The translations under genes and the position numbers were made by a program. A DNA stretch of 64,000 nucleotides from Paracoccus litorisediminis (GTDB lineage Bacteria > Pseudomonadota > Alphaproteobacteria > Rhodobacterales > Rhodobacteraceae), in the NCBI RefSeq assembly GCF_009711205.1, contig NZ_WMIG01000003.1, positions 186,001-250,000 of the forward strand, written 5' to 3'. Shown here one piece after another: positions 34,144-42,450 of this stretch (position 1 is the stretch's first letter; every line of letters starts with the position of its first letter). The notes under the pieces are model-generated. The model did not search any database. It had not been told where the DNA came from and saw only the letters and a list, made by a program, of their open reading frames with translations.

Positions 34144-35607
34144 ATGAATCTGGATAATCTGGAAAATATTCTGGGTCAGATCGGCGGCATTGTCTGGGGC
34201 CCGTATCTGCTGATCCCGCTGCTGCTGGGGACCGGACTTTACCTGACCCTGCGGCTGGGCGGCATCCAGCTGCTGCAACTGGGGGCGGCTTTGCGCCTTG
34301 GCCTGCTCAAGCGCAAGGATGACGATGCCGAGGGCGACATCTCGCAGTTTCAGGCGCTGACCACCGCGATGGCCGCGACCGTCGGCACCGGCAATATCGT
34401 CGGCGTCGCCACCGCCATCGGCGTCGGCGGCCCTGGCGCGCTGTTCTGGATGTGGGTGACCGCGATCCTTGGCATGGCCTCGAAATATTCCGAGGCGTTT
34501 CTGGCCGTGCGCTTCCGCACCACCGACGAGGTCGGCGAAAAGAACGGCGGCCCGCAATATTACCTTGAGCGCGGCATTCCCGGCATCTTCGGCAAGGTGC
34601 TGGCCCTGTCCTTTGCGGTTTTCGCGGTCTGTGCCTGCTTCGGCATCGGCAACATGACGCAGGGCAATTCGATCGCCTCGAACCTGCAAAGCAGCTTCGC
34701 GATCCCGCATTGGATCACCGGCGCGGTGCTGGCGGCGCTGACGCTGGTCGTGCTGGTCGGCGGCATCAAGTCGATCGGCAAGGTGACGGCGGGCCTCGTG
34801 CCGGTGATGATCGTGTTCTACGTTCTGGGGGCGCTTTACATCCTGCTGGTGAACATCACCGCCGTCCCGGCAGCCTTTGCCCAGATCTTTGCCCAGGCCT
34901 TTACCGGCACCTCGGCAGTGGGCGGCTTTCTTGGCTCGACCATCATGATCGCGGTGCGCTACGGCGTGGCGCGCGGCATCTTTTCCAATGAATCCGGCAT
35001 GGGTTCGGCGGCCATCGCGGCGGCTTCGGCCCAGACCACCCATCCGGTGCGCCAGGGGCTGGTGTCGATGACCCAGACCTTTATCGACACGATCATCGTG
35101 GTGTCCTGCACCGGTCTGGTCATCATCACCACCGGCGTCTGGAAAGAGGTCGATGCGACGGGCCAGCAGATCTCGGCCTCGATCATGACCGGTCAGGCCT
35201 TCAGCCACGGGCTGCCGGGCCATTGGGGCCATTGGATCGTGACCATCGGTCTGGTGATGTTCGCCTATTCGACCATCCTTGGCTGGGCCTATTACGGCGA
35301 GCGCAACGTCGAGCGCCTGCTGGGCCACCGCGCCGTCATGCCCTTCCGCGTGCTGTTCTCGCTGGTGGTCTATTTCGGCTGCACGATGCAACTGGGCGTG
35401 GTCTGGAACTTCTCGGACGTGATGAACGGGTTGATGGCTATTCCGAACCTGATCGGTCTGCTGATCCTGTCCGGCCTGATCGCGCGCGAGACGCGGCACT
35501 ACCTGAAGCACGACCCGAAACTGGAAGCCAACCGCGCCCAGATCGAAGCCTTCATGGCCGGTGAGCCCGGCTGGGAGGAATGGAAAGCCAGTGAGCGCGC
35601 CCGCTGA
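34144..35607 (+). CDS. Alanine/glycine:cation symporter (AGCS family)
   Basis: A 487-aa sodium- or proton-coupled amino acid carrier. AGCS signatures are MAATVGTGNIVGVATAI near the N-terminus, YGVARGIFSNESGMGSAAIAA-type segment in the middle (RGIFSNESGMG) and STILGWAYYGERN. About 10-11 membrane helices are visible. The ATG at 34144 follows GGAAG by 8 bases; the reading frame is open far upstream but across the antisense of other genes. A hairpin follows the gene. Confidence 0.94.
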   Translation: MNLDNLENILGQIGGIVWGPYLLIPLLLGTGLYLTLRLGGIQLLQLGAALRLGLLKRKDDDAEGDISQFQALTTAMAATVGTGNIVGVATAIGVGGPGALFWMWVTAILGMASKYSEAFLAVRFRTTDEVGEKNGGPQYYLERGIPGIFGKVLALSFAVFAVCACFGIGNMTQGNSIASNLQSSFAIPHWITGAVLAALTLVVLVGGIKSIGKVTAGLVPVMIVFYVLGALYILLVNITAVPAAFAQIFAQAFTGTSAVGGFLGSTIMIAVRYGVARGIFSNESGMGSAAIAAASAQTTHPVRQGLVSMTQTFIDTIIVVSCTGLVIITTGVWKEVDATGQQISASIMTGQAFSHGLPGHWGHWIVTIGLVMFAYSTILGWAYYGERNVERLLGHRAVMPFRVLFSLVVYFGCTMQLGVVWNFSDVMNGLMAIPNLIGLLILSGLIARETRHYLKHDPKLEANRAQIEAFMAGEPGWEEWKASERAR

Positions 35608-35615
35608 TCCCCGTG

Positions 35616-35644
35616 GCCGGGGCGCGCGACTGCGACGCCCCGGC
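35616..35644 (+). terminator. Terminator-like hairpin after the AGCS gene
   Basis: A perfect 9-bp GC stem, GCCGGGGCG (35616-35624) with CGCCCCGGC (35636-35644), 11-base loop, 8 bases after the stop. The following CCCTTGGTTTA is a weak T-tract. Confidence 0.6.
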
Positions 35645-35736
35645 TATCCCTTGGTTTAGTCGCTCCAGCCGATCCGACAATTTTCCGCGCCCGCGCTTCG
35701 GTCCATCCTGCCCCTGTCCCGCGACAGGAGGATGCC

Positions 35737-36606
35737 ATGAACGCGCCCACCGCCCCTGACTCTGCCGCCACCACGCCCACCCGCTTCATCGAGGCCAAGG
35801 GCCGCACCCTGGCCTACCGCGAGATCGGCTCGGGCCCGCCTCTGATCCTGTGCGTGCGCTTTCGTGGCATCCTCGACAGTTGGGACCCGGCCTTTCTTGA
35901 CGCGCTGGCGCAAAACTTTCGGGTCATCACCTTTGACTATTCGGGCCTAGGCCAGTCGACCGGCAGCGCCAGCTATCGACCCGAAAGGCTGGCGGCGGAT
36001 GCCATCGACCTTGCCGATGCGCTGGGGATTGCGGAATTCGTCATTGGCGGCTGGTCGCTGGGCGGACTGGCCGCGCAGGTGGTGACGGTGCAGGTGCCCG
36101 ACCGGGTGACGCATCTGGTGCTGATCGGCACCTGCCCCCCCGGCCCGCTGGACCCTCCGTCGGAACCGATCTTCCTGCAGACCGCGCTGAAGCCGATCAA
36201 CGATCTGGCCGATGAGACCATCCTGTTCTTTGAACCCGAATCCGCCGCCAGCCGCGCGGCGGCGGCGCTGTCCCATGACCGGATCAACGCGCGTTCATCC
36301 GACCGCAGCCCGCCGATCCCGCCCGAGACCTATCTGGCCTTGCTGCAGGACCGCGCCGGGCAGGACATCTTTGCCGACACGGCCGGTTACGCGGATTTTC
36401 TGGCCACCTGCGGCATCCCGATCCTTGTCATCACCGGCGACCATGAAATCGTCTTTCCCGCGCCGAACTGGTTCCGGCTGAACCGGGTCTGGAAAAGCCT
36501 GCATCTGCTGGTCCTGCCGCAGATGGGTCATGGCCCCCAGCACGAGGTTCCCGACATGGCCGCCGACCTGATCGCCAGTTTCGTGAAGAACCGCGCCAAG
36601 CGCTAA
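35737..36606 (+). CDS. Alpha/beta hydrolase
   Basis: A 289-aa cytoplasmic alpha/beta hydrolase. The nucleophile elbow GGWSLGG has Ser near residue 106, the acid is probably in ITGDHEIVF (about 235) and the catalytic His is in MGHGPQHE (about 267). The oxyanion-region HG is replaced by CVRFRG, an unusual variant of the usual hydrophobic-HGxP loop. GGAGG lies before the ATG. A second hydrolase follows 9 bases downstream, so the two form an operon. Substrate is unknown. Confidence 0.88.
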   Translation: MNAPTAPDSAATTPTRFIEAKGRTLAYREIGSGPPLILCVRFRGILDSWDPAFLDALAQNFRVITFDYSGLGQSTGSASYRPERLAADAIDLADALGIAEFVIGGWSLGGLAAQVVTVQVPDRVTHLVLIGTCPPGPLDPPSEPIFLQTALKPINDLADETILFFEPESAASRAAAALSHDRINARSSDRSPPIPPETYLALLQDRAGQDIFADTAGYADFLATCGIPILVITGDHEIVFPAPNWFRLNRVWKSLHLLVLPQMGHGPQHEVPDMAADLIASFVKNRAKR

Positions 36607-36615
36607 GGAGACCCC

Positions 36616-37422
36616 ATGTCCAACACCATCATGCTGATCCACGGCGCCTGGCTGAACTCGCTAAGCTGGGAGCATTTCAAGGCCCGCTATCAGGCGGCGG
36701 GCTTTACCGTCATCGCCCCGGACTGGCCCTATGACGACCGCCCGCCCGCGGAACTGCGCGCGCAGCCCAAGGCCGAACTGGCCAGTCTGAGCCAGCGCCA
36801 GATCGTCGATTCCTATGCCGCCAAGATCGCGGCTCTGGCAGAGGAGCCGATCCTGATCGGCCATTCGCTGGGCGGCGTCATCGTCCAGCACCTGCTGGAT
36901 CGCGGGCTTGGCGTCGCAGGCGTGTCCATCGACCCGGCGCCGACGCCGGGCGTGCCGCTTTATCCGCAGGCCATCCGCTCGGCTTTGCCGGTGTTCATCG
37001 ACCCGTTCAGCTGGCGCAAGGCCAAGGTGATGTCGCGCGGCTTCTTTGCCAACCGCTTTGCCCAGACCGCGCCCCGCGATCAGGTCGATGCGCTTTACGA
37101 CCGCTACATCGTGCCAACGCCGGGCCGGGTCTATTGGAACGGCGTGGTCAACCCGATGAAGATCCGCTGGGACAATCCCGCCCGCGCGCCCCTGCTGATG
37201 ATCGGCGGCGAACTGGACCTGATTGCGGACGCCAAGATGACCGAGGCCATCTATCGCAAGCAAAGCGCCGCGCCATCCCGCACCGATCTGCGGATCTTTC
37301 CCGGCCGCTCGCACTGGACCTGCATGGATGAGGGCTGGGAAAAGGTCGCGGATGCGGCGCTGGACTGGGCCACGGCCAATGCCCGCCCCGCCCGTCAGCC
37401 CAAGGGCGCAAGGGTCGCCTGA
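36616..37422 (+). CDS. Alpha/beta hydrolase (esterase/haloalkane-type)
   Basis: A 268-aa alpha/beta hydrolase. MLIHGAW forms the oxyanion loop, LIGHSLGG the nucleophile elbow (Ser near 87), GELDLIAD the acid and RSHW the His (about 234). It shows little similarity to the preceding hydrolase but is probably co-transcribed. Substrate unknown. It ends 3 bases from the convergent histidine kinase gene. Confidence 0.88.
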   Translation: MSNTIMLIHGAWLNSLSWEHFKARYQAAGFTVIAPDWPYDDRPPAELRAQPKAELASLSQRQIVDSYAAKIAALAEEPILIGHSLGGVIVQHLLDRGLGVAGVSIDPAPTPGVPLYPQAIRSALPVFIDPFSWRKAKVMSRGFFANRFAQTAPRDQVDALYDRYIVPTPGRVYWNGVVNPMKIRWDNPARAPLLMIGGELDLIADAKMTEAIYRKQSAAPSRTDLRIFPGRSHWTCMDEGWEKVADAALDWATANARPARQPKGARVA

Positions 37423-37425
37423 CCC

Positions 37426-38916
37426 CTACCCCGCCAGCGGCAGTTCGAAGTGAAAGACCGCGCCCCCGCCCGGCGCGGTTTCGGCCCAGATGCGCCCGCC
37501 ATGCGCCTCGATGCAGCTTTTGCAGATGGCCAGACCCATGCCCATCCCGCCCTCACGCGTGGAATAGAAGGGCTGGAATATCGTCTGCAACCGCTCGGGC
37601 GCGATGCCGGGTCCCTTGTCGCGGATCGCGACCCCGATGCCGCCCGGCACCGGGCGCAGGGCAATGGTCAGGTCGCGCTGGCCGGGCGCGTCCTCCATCG
37701 CCTGCGCGGCGTTCATCATCAGATTGACCATCACCTGCTGGATATTCACCCGGTCGGCCATGACCGGAGCCAGCCCCTCGGGCGCGTCGATATGGGTCGA
37801 GACGCCATGCGCGCGCAATTCGCGTTCGATCAGCGTCACCGAATCCCGCGCGATTTCCGCCATGTCCTGCGGCGCGGCCTTTTGCGAGGCATTGCTGAGG
37901 AAAGCGCGGGTCTGCTCGACCACCACCCGCGCGCGGCTGGCGGCGGCGACGACATTGCCGATGGCCTCACGCGCTTCCGGCAGGTCGGGCGTGTCGCGGC
38001 CCAGCCAGCGAAGGGCTGCCTCGGCGCTGGACATGATCGCGGCAAGGGGGGAATTCACCTCATGCGCGATCGAGGCGGTCAGCGCGCCCATGGTGCTGAC
38101 CCGCATGGCACGGGCCAGATCCTGTTCGGCCTGCGCCAGCAGCGCCTGCGTCGTCTTATAGGCAGTGATGTCCAGATCGCTGACCAGAATATCCTCGAAT
38201 TCCCGGTGGTTTCCGGGCAGGCCCGCAGTGAACAGCGTGTCGACCTCTTGCCCGTCGGGCATGGTGATATGGGTTTCCGAGCGATAGAAGCTGTCGCCAT
38301 TGGCGAAGGCCACCAGCCATTGCACAAAGGTCTGGTCGGTATCGGGCAGCAGATTGTCCAGCGAGCCCAGAAGCTGTTCCTTGCTGTCCGCGCCCGCGCG
38401 CAGCACCGCGAAATCGTTCACGTCCTTGATGATGACCCCGCGCCGGATCGCGCGCAGCTGGTCGGGATGGGCGGCGAAATGGGACTGCATGTCGCGCACC
38501 CCCTGCCCCAGCAGCTCCAGCACCGCGTCGCGGGCATGCGACCAGTCCTCGCGCCAAAGGGAAATGCCGCTGCGCTGAAACAGCGTGTCGTTCCAGCGCC
38601 GGCTGTCTTCCAGCGCCTGTTGCAACGCGGCGATGCGGCGGCGATGCGTGGCAATGGCAAGGGCGGCCAGCCCGATGGCAAGGGCGCAGATCAGGCTGGT
38701 GGCGATGGTCAGATGCAGCCCGTCCGCGACCAGCAGCCCCAAGGCCAGCACCGGCAGCGACGCCACCCCCAGAAACAGCCAGTCCTGCCCGGTCCAGCGC
38801 GCGGCCTGCGCCGCCGGTCCCTTTTGCCCGGCCCAGCCCGGCATGCCATCGGGGGCAAGATTGCGCCGGGGCGCGGCATGGTCGCCCGTCGGCCAGAGGG
38901 TGAAAACCTGACGCAT
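37426..38916 (-). CDS. Membrane sensor histidine kinase
   Basis: About 496 aa. Two membrane helices lie near 45-85 (FLGVASLPVLALGLLVADG; ATSLICALAIGLAALAIAT), then a coiled linker and a PAS-like sensor (about 115-250; LWREDWS, GVIIKDVNDFAVL). The HisKA box MGALTASIAHEVNSPLAA has the phosphorylated His near 283. The HATPase has NLMMNAAQAM, DKGPGIAPE and GGMGMGLAI. The start at 38916 has GGGGG 7 bases upstream; TTG/GTG starts slightly upstream are possible. It is divergent from two response regulators and likely phosphorylates both. The signal is unknown. Confidence 0.9.
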   Translation of the reverse strand: MRQVFTLWPTGDHAAPRRNLAPDGMPGWAGQKGPAAQAARWTGQDWLFLGVASLPVLALGLLVADGLHLTIATSLICALAIGLAALAIATHRRRIAALQQALEDSRRWNDTLFQRSGISLWREDWSHARDAVLELLGQGVRDMQSHFAAHPDQLRAIRRGVIIKDVNDFAVLRAGADSKEQLLGSLDNLLPDTDQTFVQWLVAFANGDSFYRSETHITMPDGQEVDTLFTAGLPGNHREFEDILVSDLDITAYKTTQALLAQAEQDLARAMRVSTMGALTASIAHEVNSPLAAIMSSAEAALRWLGRDTPDLPEAREAIGNVVAAASRARVVVEQTRAFLSNASQKAAPQDMAEIARDSVTLIERELRAHGVSTHIDAPEGLAPVMADRVNIQQVMVNLMMNAAQAMEDAPGQRDLTIALRPVPGGIGVAIRDKGPGIAPERLQTIFQPFYSTREGGMGMGLAICKSCIEAHGGRIWAETAPGGGAVFHFELPLAG

Positions 38917-38967
38917 CGACTGGCCCCCATGCACCGCCAAGGGACGGAAATTTCGCGGCTGAACCTA

Positions 38968-38997
38968 AGTATAATTGCCTGCCGCGCCATTCGACAA
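38968..38997 (-). promoter_or_regulatory. Candidate promoter for the histidine kinase gene
   Basis: On the minus strand, TTGTCG (38997-38992) and TATACT (38973-38968) are 18 bases apart, placing a start near 38961, about 45 bases before the kinase ATG. Visual match only. Confidence 0.35.
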
Positions 38998-39121
38998 CAG
39001 TTTTGGAATCAGGCCCTTGGCACATGATTGCCCGCAACGGCCGGTCGCAAGCTTGGGGAAGCGGGCGGCCGCGGCCTTGGCGACTGTCCGGGGCCGATTG
39101 GAAAGGGGCAAAGTGGGGCAG

Positions 39122-39502
39122 ATGGACCAAGGTCCGCATATAGCCATCGTCGATGACGACGATGCGATCCGGCGTGGCCTGTCCAGCCTGCTGCGCGCGC
39201 AAGATTTCCGCGTCGCCCTGTTCGACAGCGCCGAGACCTTTCTGGACAGCCTGCGCATCGGCCTGCCGCAATGCCTGCTGACCGACATCCAGCTGCCGGG
39301 CCTGAGCGGGCTGGACCTGCAATTCCGGCTGCGCGCCGAACACCCCGCCCTGCCGGTGCTGGTGATGACCGCCTATCCCGAAACCAGCCTGCGCGATCAG
39401 GCGCTGGCGGCGGGGGCTGTCTGTTTCCTGAGCAAACCCTTTGACGACCGCGACTTGCTGCGCTGCCTGCGCCGCGCCGTCGGGGGTGCGGGCCGAAATT
39501 GA
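39122..39502 (+). CDS. Single-domain response regulator (receiver)
   Basis: A 126-aa stand-alone receiver domain. The acidic pocket is in VDDDDAI, the phospho-acceptor Asp in LLTDIQLPG (about 51-52), the conserved Thr in VMTAYPE and Lys in LSKPFDD. No output domain follows. ATG 39122 places VDDDD at the usual distance; an upstream open frame is ignored. It lies 57 bases before a FixJ-type regulator and faces the kinase gene, so it may act as a phosphate relay or sink. Confidence 0.9.
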   Translation: MDQGPHIAIVDDDDAIRRGLSSLLRAQDFRVALFDSAETFLDSLRIGLPQCLLTDIQLPGLSGLDLQFRLRAEHPALPVLVMTAYPETSLRDQALAAGAVCFLSKPFDDRDLLRCLRRAVGGAGRN

Positions 39503-39559
39503 TGTGACTTTATCGGCCGTTGCCCTTATCGTCTGACCCCGGAAGCCGACGGGGAACGG

Positions 39560-40177
39560 ATGTCACAGCAGCTTTCGGCAGTCCATGTCATCGACGATGA
39601 CGCCCAGCTTTGCGCCGGGATCGACTCGCTTCTGCGCTCGGTCGGGCTGGCCTGCCACAGCTATCCCGGCCCGGATGCGTTTCTGGCGGCCAGCCTGCCG
39701 CAGGTCGCCTCCTGCCTGCTGCTGGATGTGCGGCTGCGCGGCGAAAGCGGGCTGGATTTCCAGACCCGGCTGGAACGGCTGGGGATCGGCCTGCCGGTGA
39801 TCGTGATGACCGGCCATGCCGATGTGCCGATGTCGGTGCGCGCGATGAAGGCCGGCGCGGTTGATTTCCTGACCAAGCCCTTTCGCGATCAGGACCTGCT
39901 GGACGCGGTCAGCGCCGCCATCGCCCGCGACCGCCTGCGCCGCGAGGCCGCAGCCGAACACACCGCCCTGACCGCCCGCTTCGACGCCCTGTCCGAACGT
40001 GAGCGGCAGGTGATGGAACTGGTCACCGCGGGCCTGCTGAACAAGCAGGCCGCGCATCGGCTGGGCCTGAGCGAGATCACGGTGAAGCTTTACCGCGCCT
40101 CGGCCATGAAAAAGATGGAGGCGCGGACGCTGGCCGATCTGGTGCGGATGGCCGGGCGGCTGGGCATCGGGGATTAA
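39560..40177 (+). CDS. FixJ-type response regulator (receiver + LuxR HTH)
   Basis: A 205-aa regulator. The receiver (1-125) has VIDDDAQL, LLLDVRLRGESG, VMTGHADVPMSV and DFLTKPF. The LuxR-type HTH (about 140-200) has LSERERQVMELVTAGLLNK, AHRLGLSEITVKLYRA. It resembles FixJ/TodT-type partners of PAS-containing kinases. Targets cannot be inferred. It overlaps the convergent ABC ATPase gene by 4 bases. Confidence 0.92.
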   Translation: MSQQLSAVHVIDDDAQLCAGIDSLLRSVGLACHSYPGPDAFLAASLPQVASCLLLDVRLRGESGLDFQTRLERLGIGLPVIVMTGHADVPMSVRAMKAGAVDFLTKPFRDQDLLDAVSAAIARDRLRREAAAEHTALTARFDALSERERQVMELVTAGLLNKQAAHRLGLSEITVKLYRASAMKKMEARTLADLVRMAGRLGIGD

Positions 40178-41259
40178 TGCGGAAAGATCAGTGCCTTGTC
40201 GGGGTCGAAGCCGATTTCGACATGCTCGCCGGGCATCAGGTCGGAATGCCCCGGCGCGCTGCAGCGCAGATAGGAGGCATGGCCGGGCAGCTTCAGTTCG
40301 ATGACGTTTTCGCGGCCAAGGTTCAGCACGCGCAGCACATGCGCCTGACCCGAGGACCGGGTGCCGCGTCGCGCCGCCAGATGTTCGGGGCGGAATGCGG
40401 CATGGACGCGCGTGCCCTCGACCACGCCGGGCACCGGCAGGTCACCGATCGGCGTGCCGACATGGCCTTGCAGAACCCGGCCGGAAAACACGTTCAGTTC
40501 TGACAGGAACCCGGCCACCGCCAGATCGACCGGGCGGTGATACAGGTCCAGCGGCGCGCCTTCCTGCAGGATGCGGCCCTCGCGCATGATGGCGATGCGG
40601 TCGGCCATCATCATCGCCTCATCGGGGTCATGGGTGACCAGCACCACCGCCGCCCCGGCCTCGCGCAGCAGGTCCAGCGCCAGTTCGCGCATCTCGACCC
40701 GCAGGCGCTGGTCGAGGCTGGAGAAGGGTTCATCCAGCAGCATGACGCGGGGCTGCGTCGCCAGCGCACGGATCAACGCGATGCGCTGCTGTTCACCGCC
40801 CGAAAGCTGATGGGGGTATTTGTCGGCATGTCCGGGCAGGCCCACACGTTCCAGCAGATGCCCGATCTGCGCCGCGCCGCGCCCGCTGCGCGGCAGGCCA
40901 AAGCCGACATTCTGCGCGATGGTCATATGCGGAAACAGCGCCAGATCCTGAAACACCATGCCCACGGGCCGCTTTTCCGGCGGAACATCCGTGCGGGCAT
41001 CGGCAACCACCTGTCCGGCAATGCTGATCTGGCCCGCATCCACCCGCTCGATCCCGGCAATCATCCGCAGCGTCGTGGACTTGCCGCAGCCGGATGGACC
41101 TAACAAACATGTGACCTCGCCCGGCCAGACGGTCAGCGAGACACCCTGCACACCCGACGATCCGGCAAAGCGGCGTTCGACCGCGTTGATCTCCAGCATG
41201 GGCTGGCCGCGCACATGACGCCCGACCGGCCTCTCGCCCAGAAAATCGGTATGTTCCAC
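40174..41259 (-). CDS. fbpC: Ferric iron ABC transporter ATP-binding protein (FbpC-like)
   Basis: About 361 aa. Walker A GPSGCGKST, Q-loop MVFQDLALFPH, signature LSGGEQQRIALIRALA and Walker B VMLLDEPFSSLD are intact, with a C-terminal TOBE-like domain (RPEHLAARRG). The start is uncertain: GTG 41259 has GGAAG upstream, whereas ATG 41199 gives the shorter N-terminus MLEINAVERRF typical of the family. It is divergent from the binding-protein gene across AT-rich palindromes, a typical arrangement for iron-regulated uptake. Iron specificity is inferred from the neighbours. Confidence 0.88.
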   Translation of the reverse strand: MEHTDFLGERPVGRHVRGQPMLEINAVERRFAGSSGVQGVSLTVWPGEVTCLLGPSGCGKSTTLRMIAGIERVDAGQISIAGQVVADARTDVPPEKRPVGMVFQDLALFPHMTIAQNVGFGLPRSGRGAAQIGHLLERVGLPGHADKYPHQLSGGEQQRIALIRALATQPRVMLLDEPFSSLDQRLRVEMRELALDLLREAGAAVVLVTHDPDEAMMMADRIAIMREGRILQEGAPLDLYHRPVDLAVAGFLSELNVFSGRVLQGHVGTPIGDLPVPGVVEGTRVHAAFRPEHLAARRGTRSSGQAHVLRVLNLGRENVIELKLPGHASYLRCSAPGHSDLMPGEHVEIGFDPDKALIFPH

Positions 41260-41297
41260 GCGGTTCTTCCCTCGTCCTGGCATCTGGCTTGGACCAT

Positions 41298-41341
41298 TAA
41301 GTAATCTTTACTTATTCTCTTGGGATAATAGAAGCGTATTA
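41298..41341. promoter_or_regulatory. AT-rich palindromes between fbpC and fbpA, candidate iron-responsive operators
   Basis: A perfect 7-3-7 palindrome, TAAGTAA-TCT-TTACTTA (41298-41314), and a second dyad TAATA-GAAGCG-TATTA (41326-41341) with a -10-like GATAAT (41324-41329). Both lie in the divergent fbpC-fbpA gap in otherwise GC-rich DNA. Alphaproteobacterial iron regulators (Fur/Mur, RirA, Irr) bind AT-rich dyads of this size; which one would act here was not resolved. Confidence 0.5.
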
Positions 41342-41362
41342 GTCAAAAACGGAGGACGTGGA

Positions 41363-42382
41363 ATGCAGACGAGACTTCTGGGACTGCTGGGTGCGGCATT
41401 TCTTGCGCAGGCAGCCGCCGGGGCCGCCGGCGCCGAAGAGCTGAACCTTTACACGACGCGCGAACCCAAGCTGGTCGAGCCGTTGCTGGAAACCTTCACC
41501 AAGGATACCGGCATCAAGGTCAACACGATCTTCCTGAAAGACGGCCTGCCCGAGCGTGTGGAACAAGAGGGCGCGGCATCCCCCGCCGATGTGCTGATGA
41601 CCGTGGATATCGGCAATCTGGTCGATCTGGTCGATCGCGGCCTGACCCAGCCGGTCGATTCCGAGGCGCTGAAGGCCGCGATCCCGGAAAACCTGCGCGA
41701 CAAGGACGGCAACTGGTTCGCCCTGTCGCTGCGCGCCCGTGCGCTTTACGCGGCCAAGGATCTGGACCTGTCCAGCTTCACCTATGAGGATCTGGCCAAG
41801 CCCGAATGGAAGGGCAAGGTCTGCATCCGTTCCGGCCAGCACCCCTATAACGTCGCGCTGACCGCGGCCTATATCACCCATCACGGCGCCGATGACACCA
41901 AGGCGTGGCTGGAAGGCGTCAAGGGCAACCTCGCCCGCAAGGCCGGTGGCGGCGACCGCGACGTGGCCCGCGACATCATGGGCGGCATCTGCGATATCGG
42001 CATCGCCAACACCTATTACGTCGGGCTGATGCGCAGCGGCGCTGGCGGCCCCGAGCAGGAAGAATGGGCCAAGGCGATCAAGCTGGTCCTGCCGACCTTT
42101 GCCGATGGCGGCACGCAGGTGAACGTCTCGGGCGCGGCAGTGGCCAAGAACGCCCCAAACAAGGATCAGGCGGTCAAGCTGCTGGAGTTCCTCGTCTCGG
42201 ATGAGGCGCAAAAGATCTATGCCGAGGCCAATTTCGAATATCCGGTGAAGCCCGGCATCCCGGTCAGCCCGCTGGTCGGCGAATTCGGTGAACTCAAGGT
42301 AGACGCCACCGACCTGACCGCCATTGCGCGCGAACGCAAGGCCGCCAGCGAATTGGCGGAAGCCGTCGGCTTCGACAACTGA
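41363..42382 (+). CDS. fbpA: Ferric iron ABC transporter periplasmic binding protein (FbpA/FutA-like)
   Basis: A 339-aa class II solute-binding protein. A signal peptide ends near residue 24 (QAAAGAAGAEE). The start of the mature protein, ELNLYTTREPKLVEPLLE, and IGIANTYYVGLM (tyrosines of the iron site near 218-219) fit the FbpA/FutA/IdiA ferric-binding family. The closing FEYPVKPG is also typical. AGGAGG-like GGAGG lies before ATG. A hairpin separates it from the permease gene, which would raise binding-protein expression over permease. Confidence 0.92.
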   Translation: MQTRLLGLLGAAFLAQAAAGAAGAEELNLYTTREPKLVEPLLETFTKDTGIKVNTIFLKDGLPERVEQEGAASPADVLMTVDIGNLVDLVDRGLTQPVDSEALKAAIPENLRDKDGNWFALSLRARALYAAKDLDLSSFTYEDLAKPEWKGKVCIRSGQHPYNVALTAAYITHHGADDTKAWLEGVKGNLARKAGGGDRDVARDIMGGICDIGIANTYYVGLMRSGAGGPEQEEWAKAIKLVLPTFADGGTQVNVSGAAVAKNAPNKDQAVKLLEFLVSDEAQKIYAEANFEYPVKPGIPVSPLVGEFGELKVDATDLTAIARERKAASELAEAVGFDN

Positions 42383-42403
42383 TCCGTCGCAAGACCGATA
42401 TAT

Positions 42404-42433
42404 CGCGCCCCCCCGACCCGTCGCGGGGGCGCG
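42404..42433 (+). terminator. Intercistronic hairpin between fbpA and fbpB
   Basis: Stem CGCGCCCCC (42404-42412) with GGGGGCGCG (42425-42433), 12-base loop, no T-tract. Position between binding-protein and permease genes suggests partial termination or mRNA protection. Confidence 0.5.
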
Positions 42434-42450
42434 ACCCTGAGGAGACACCC

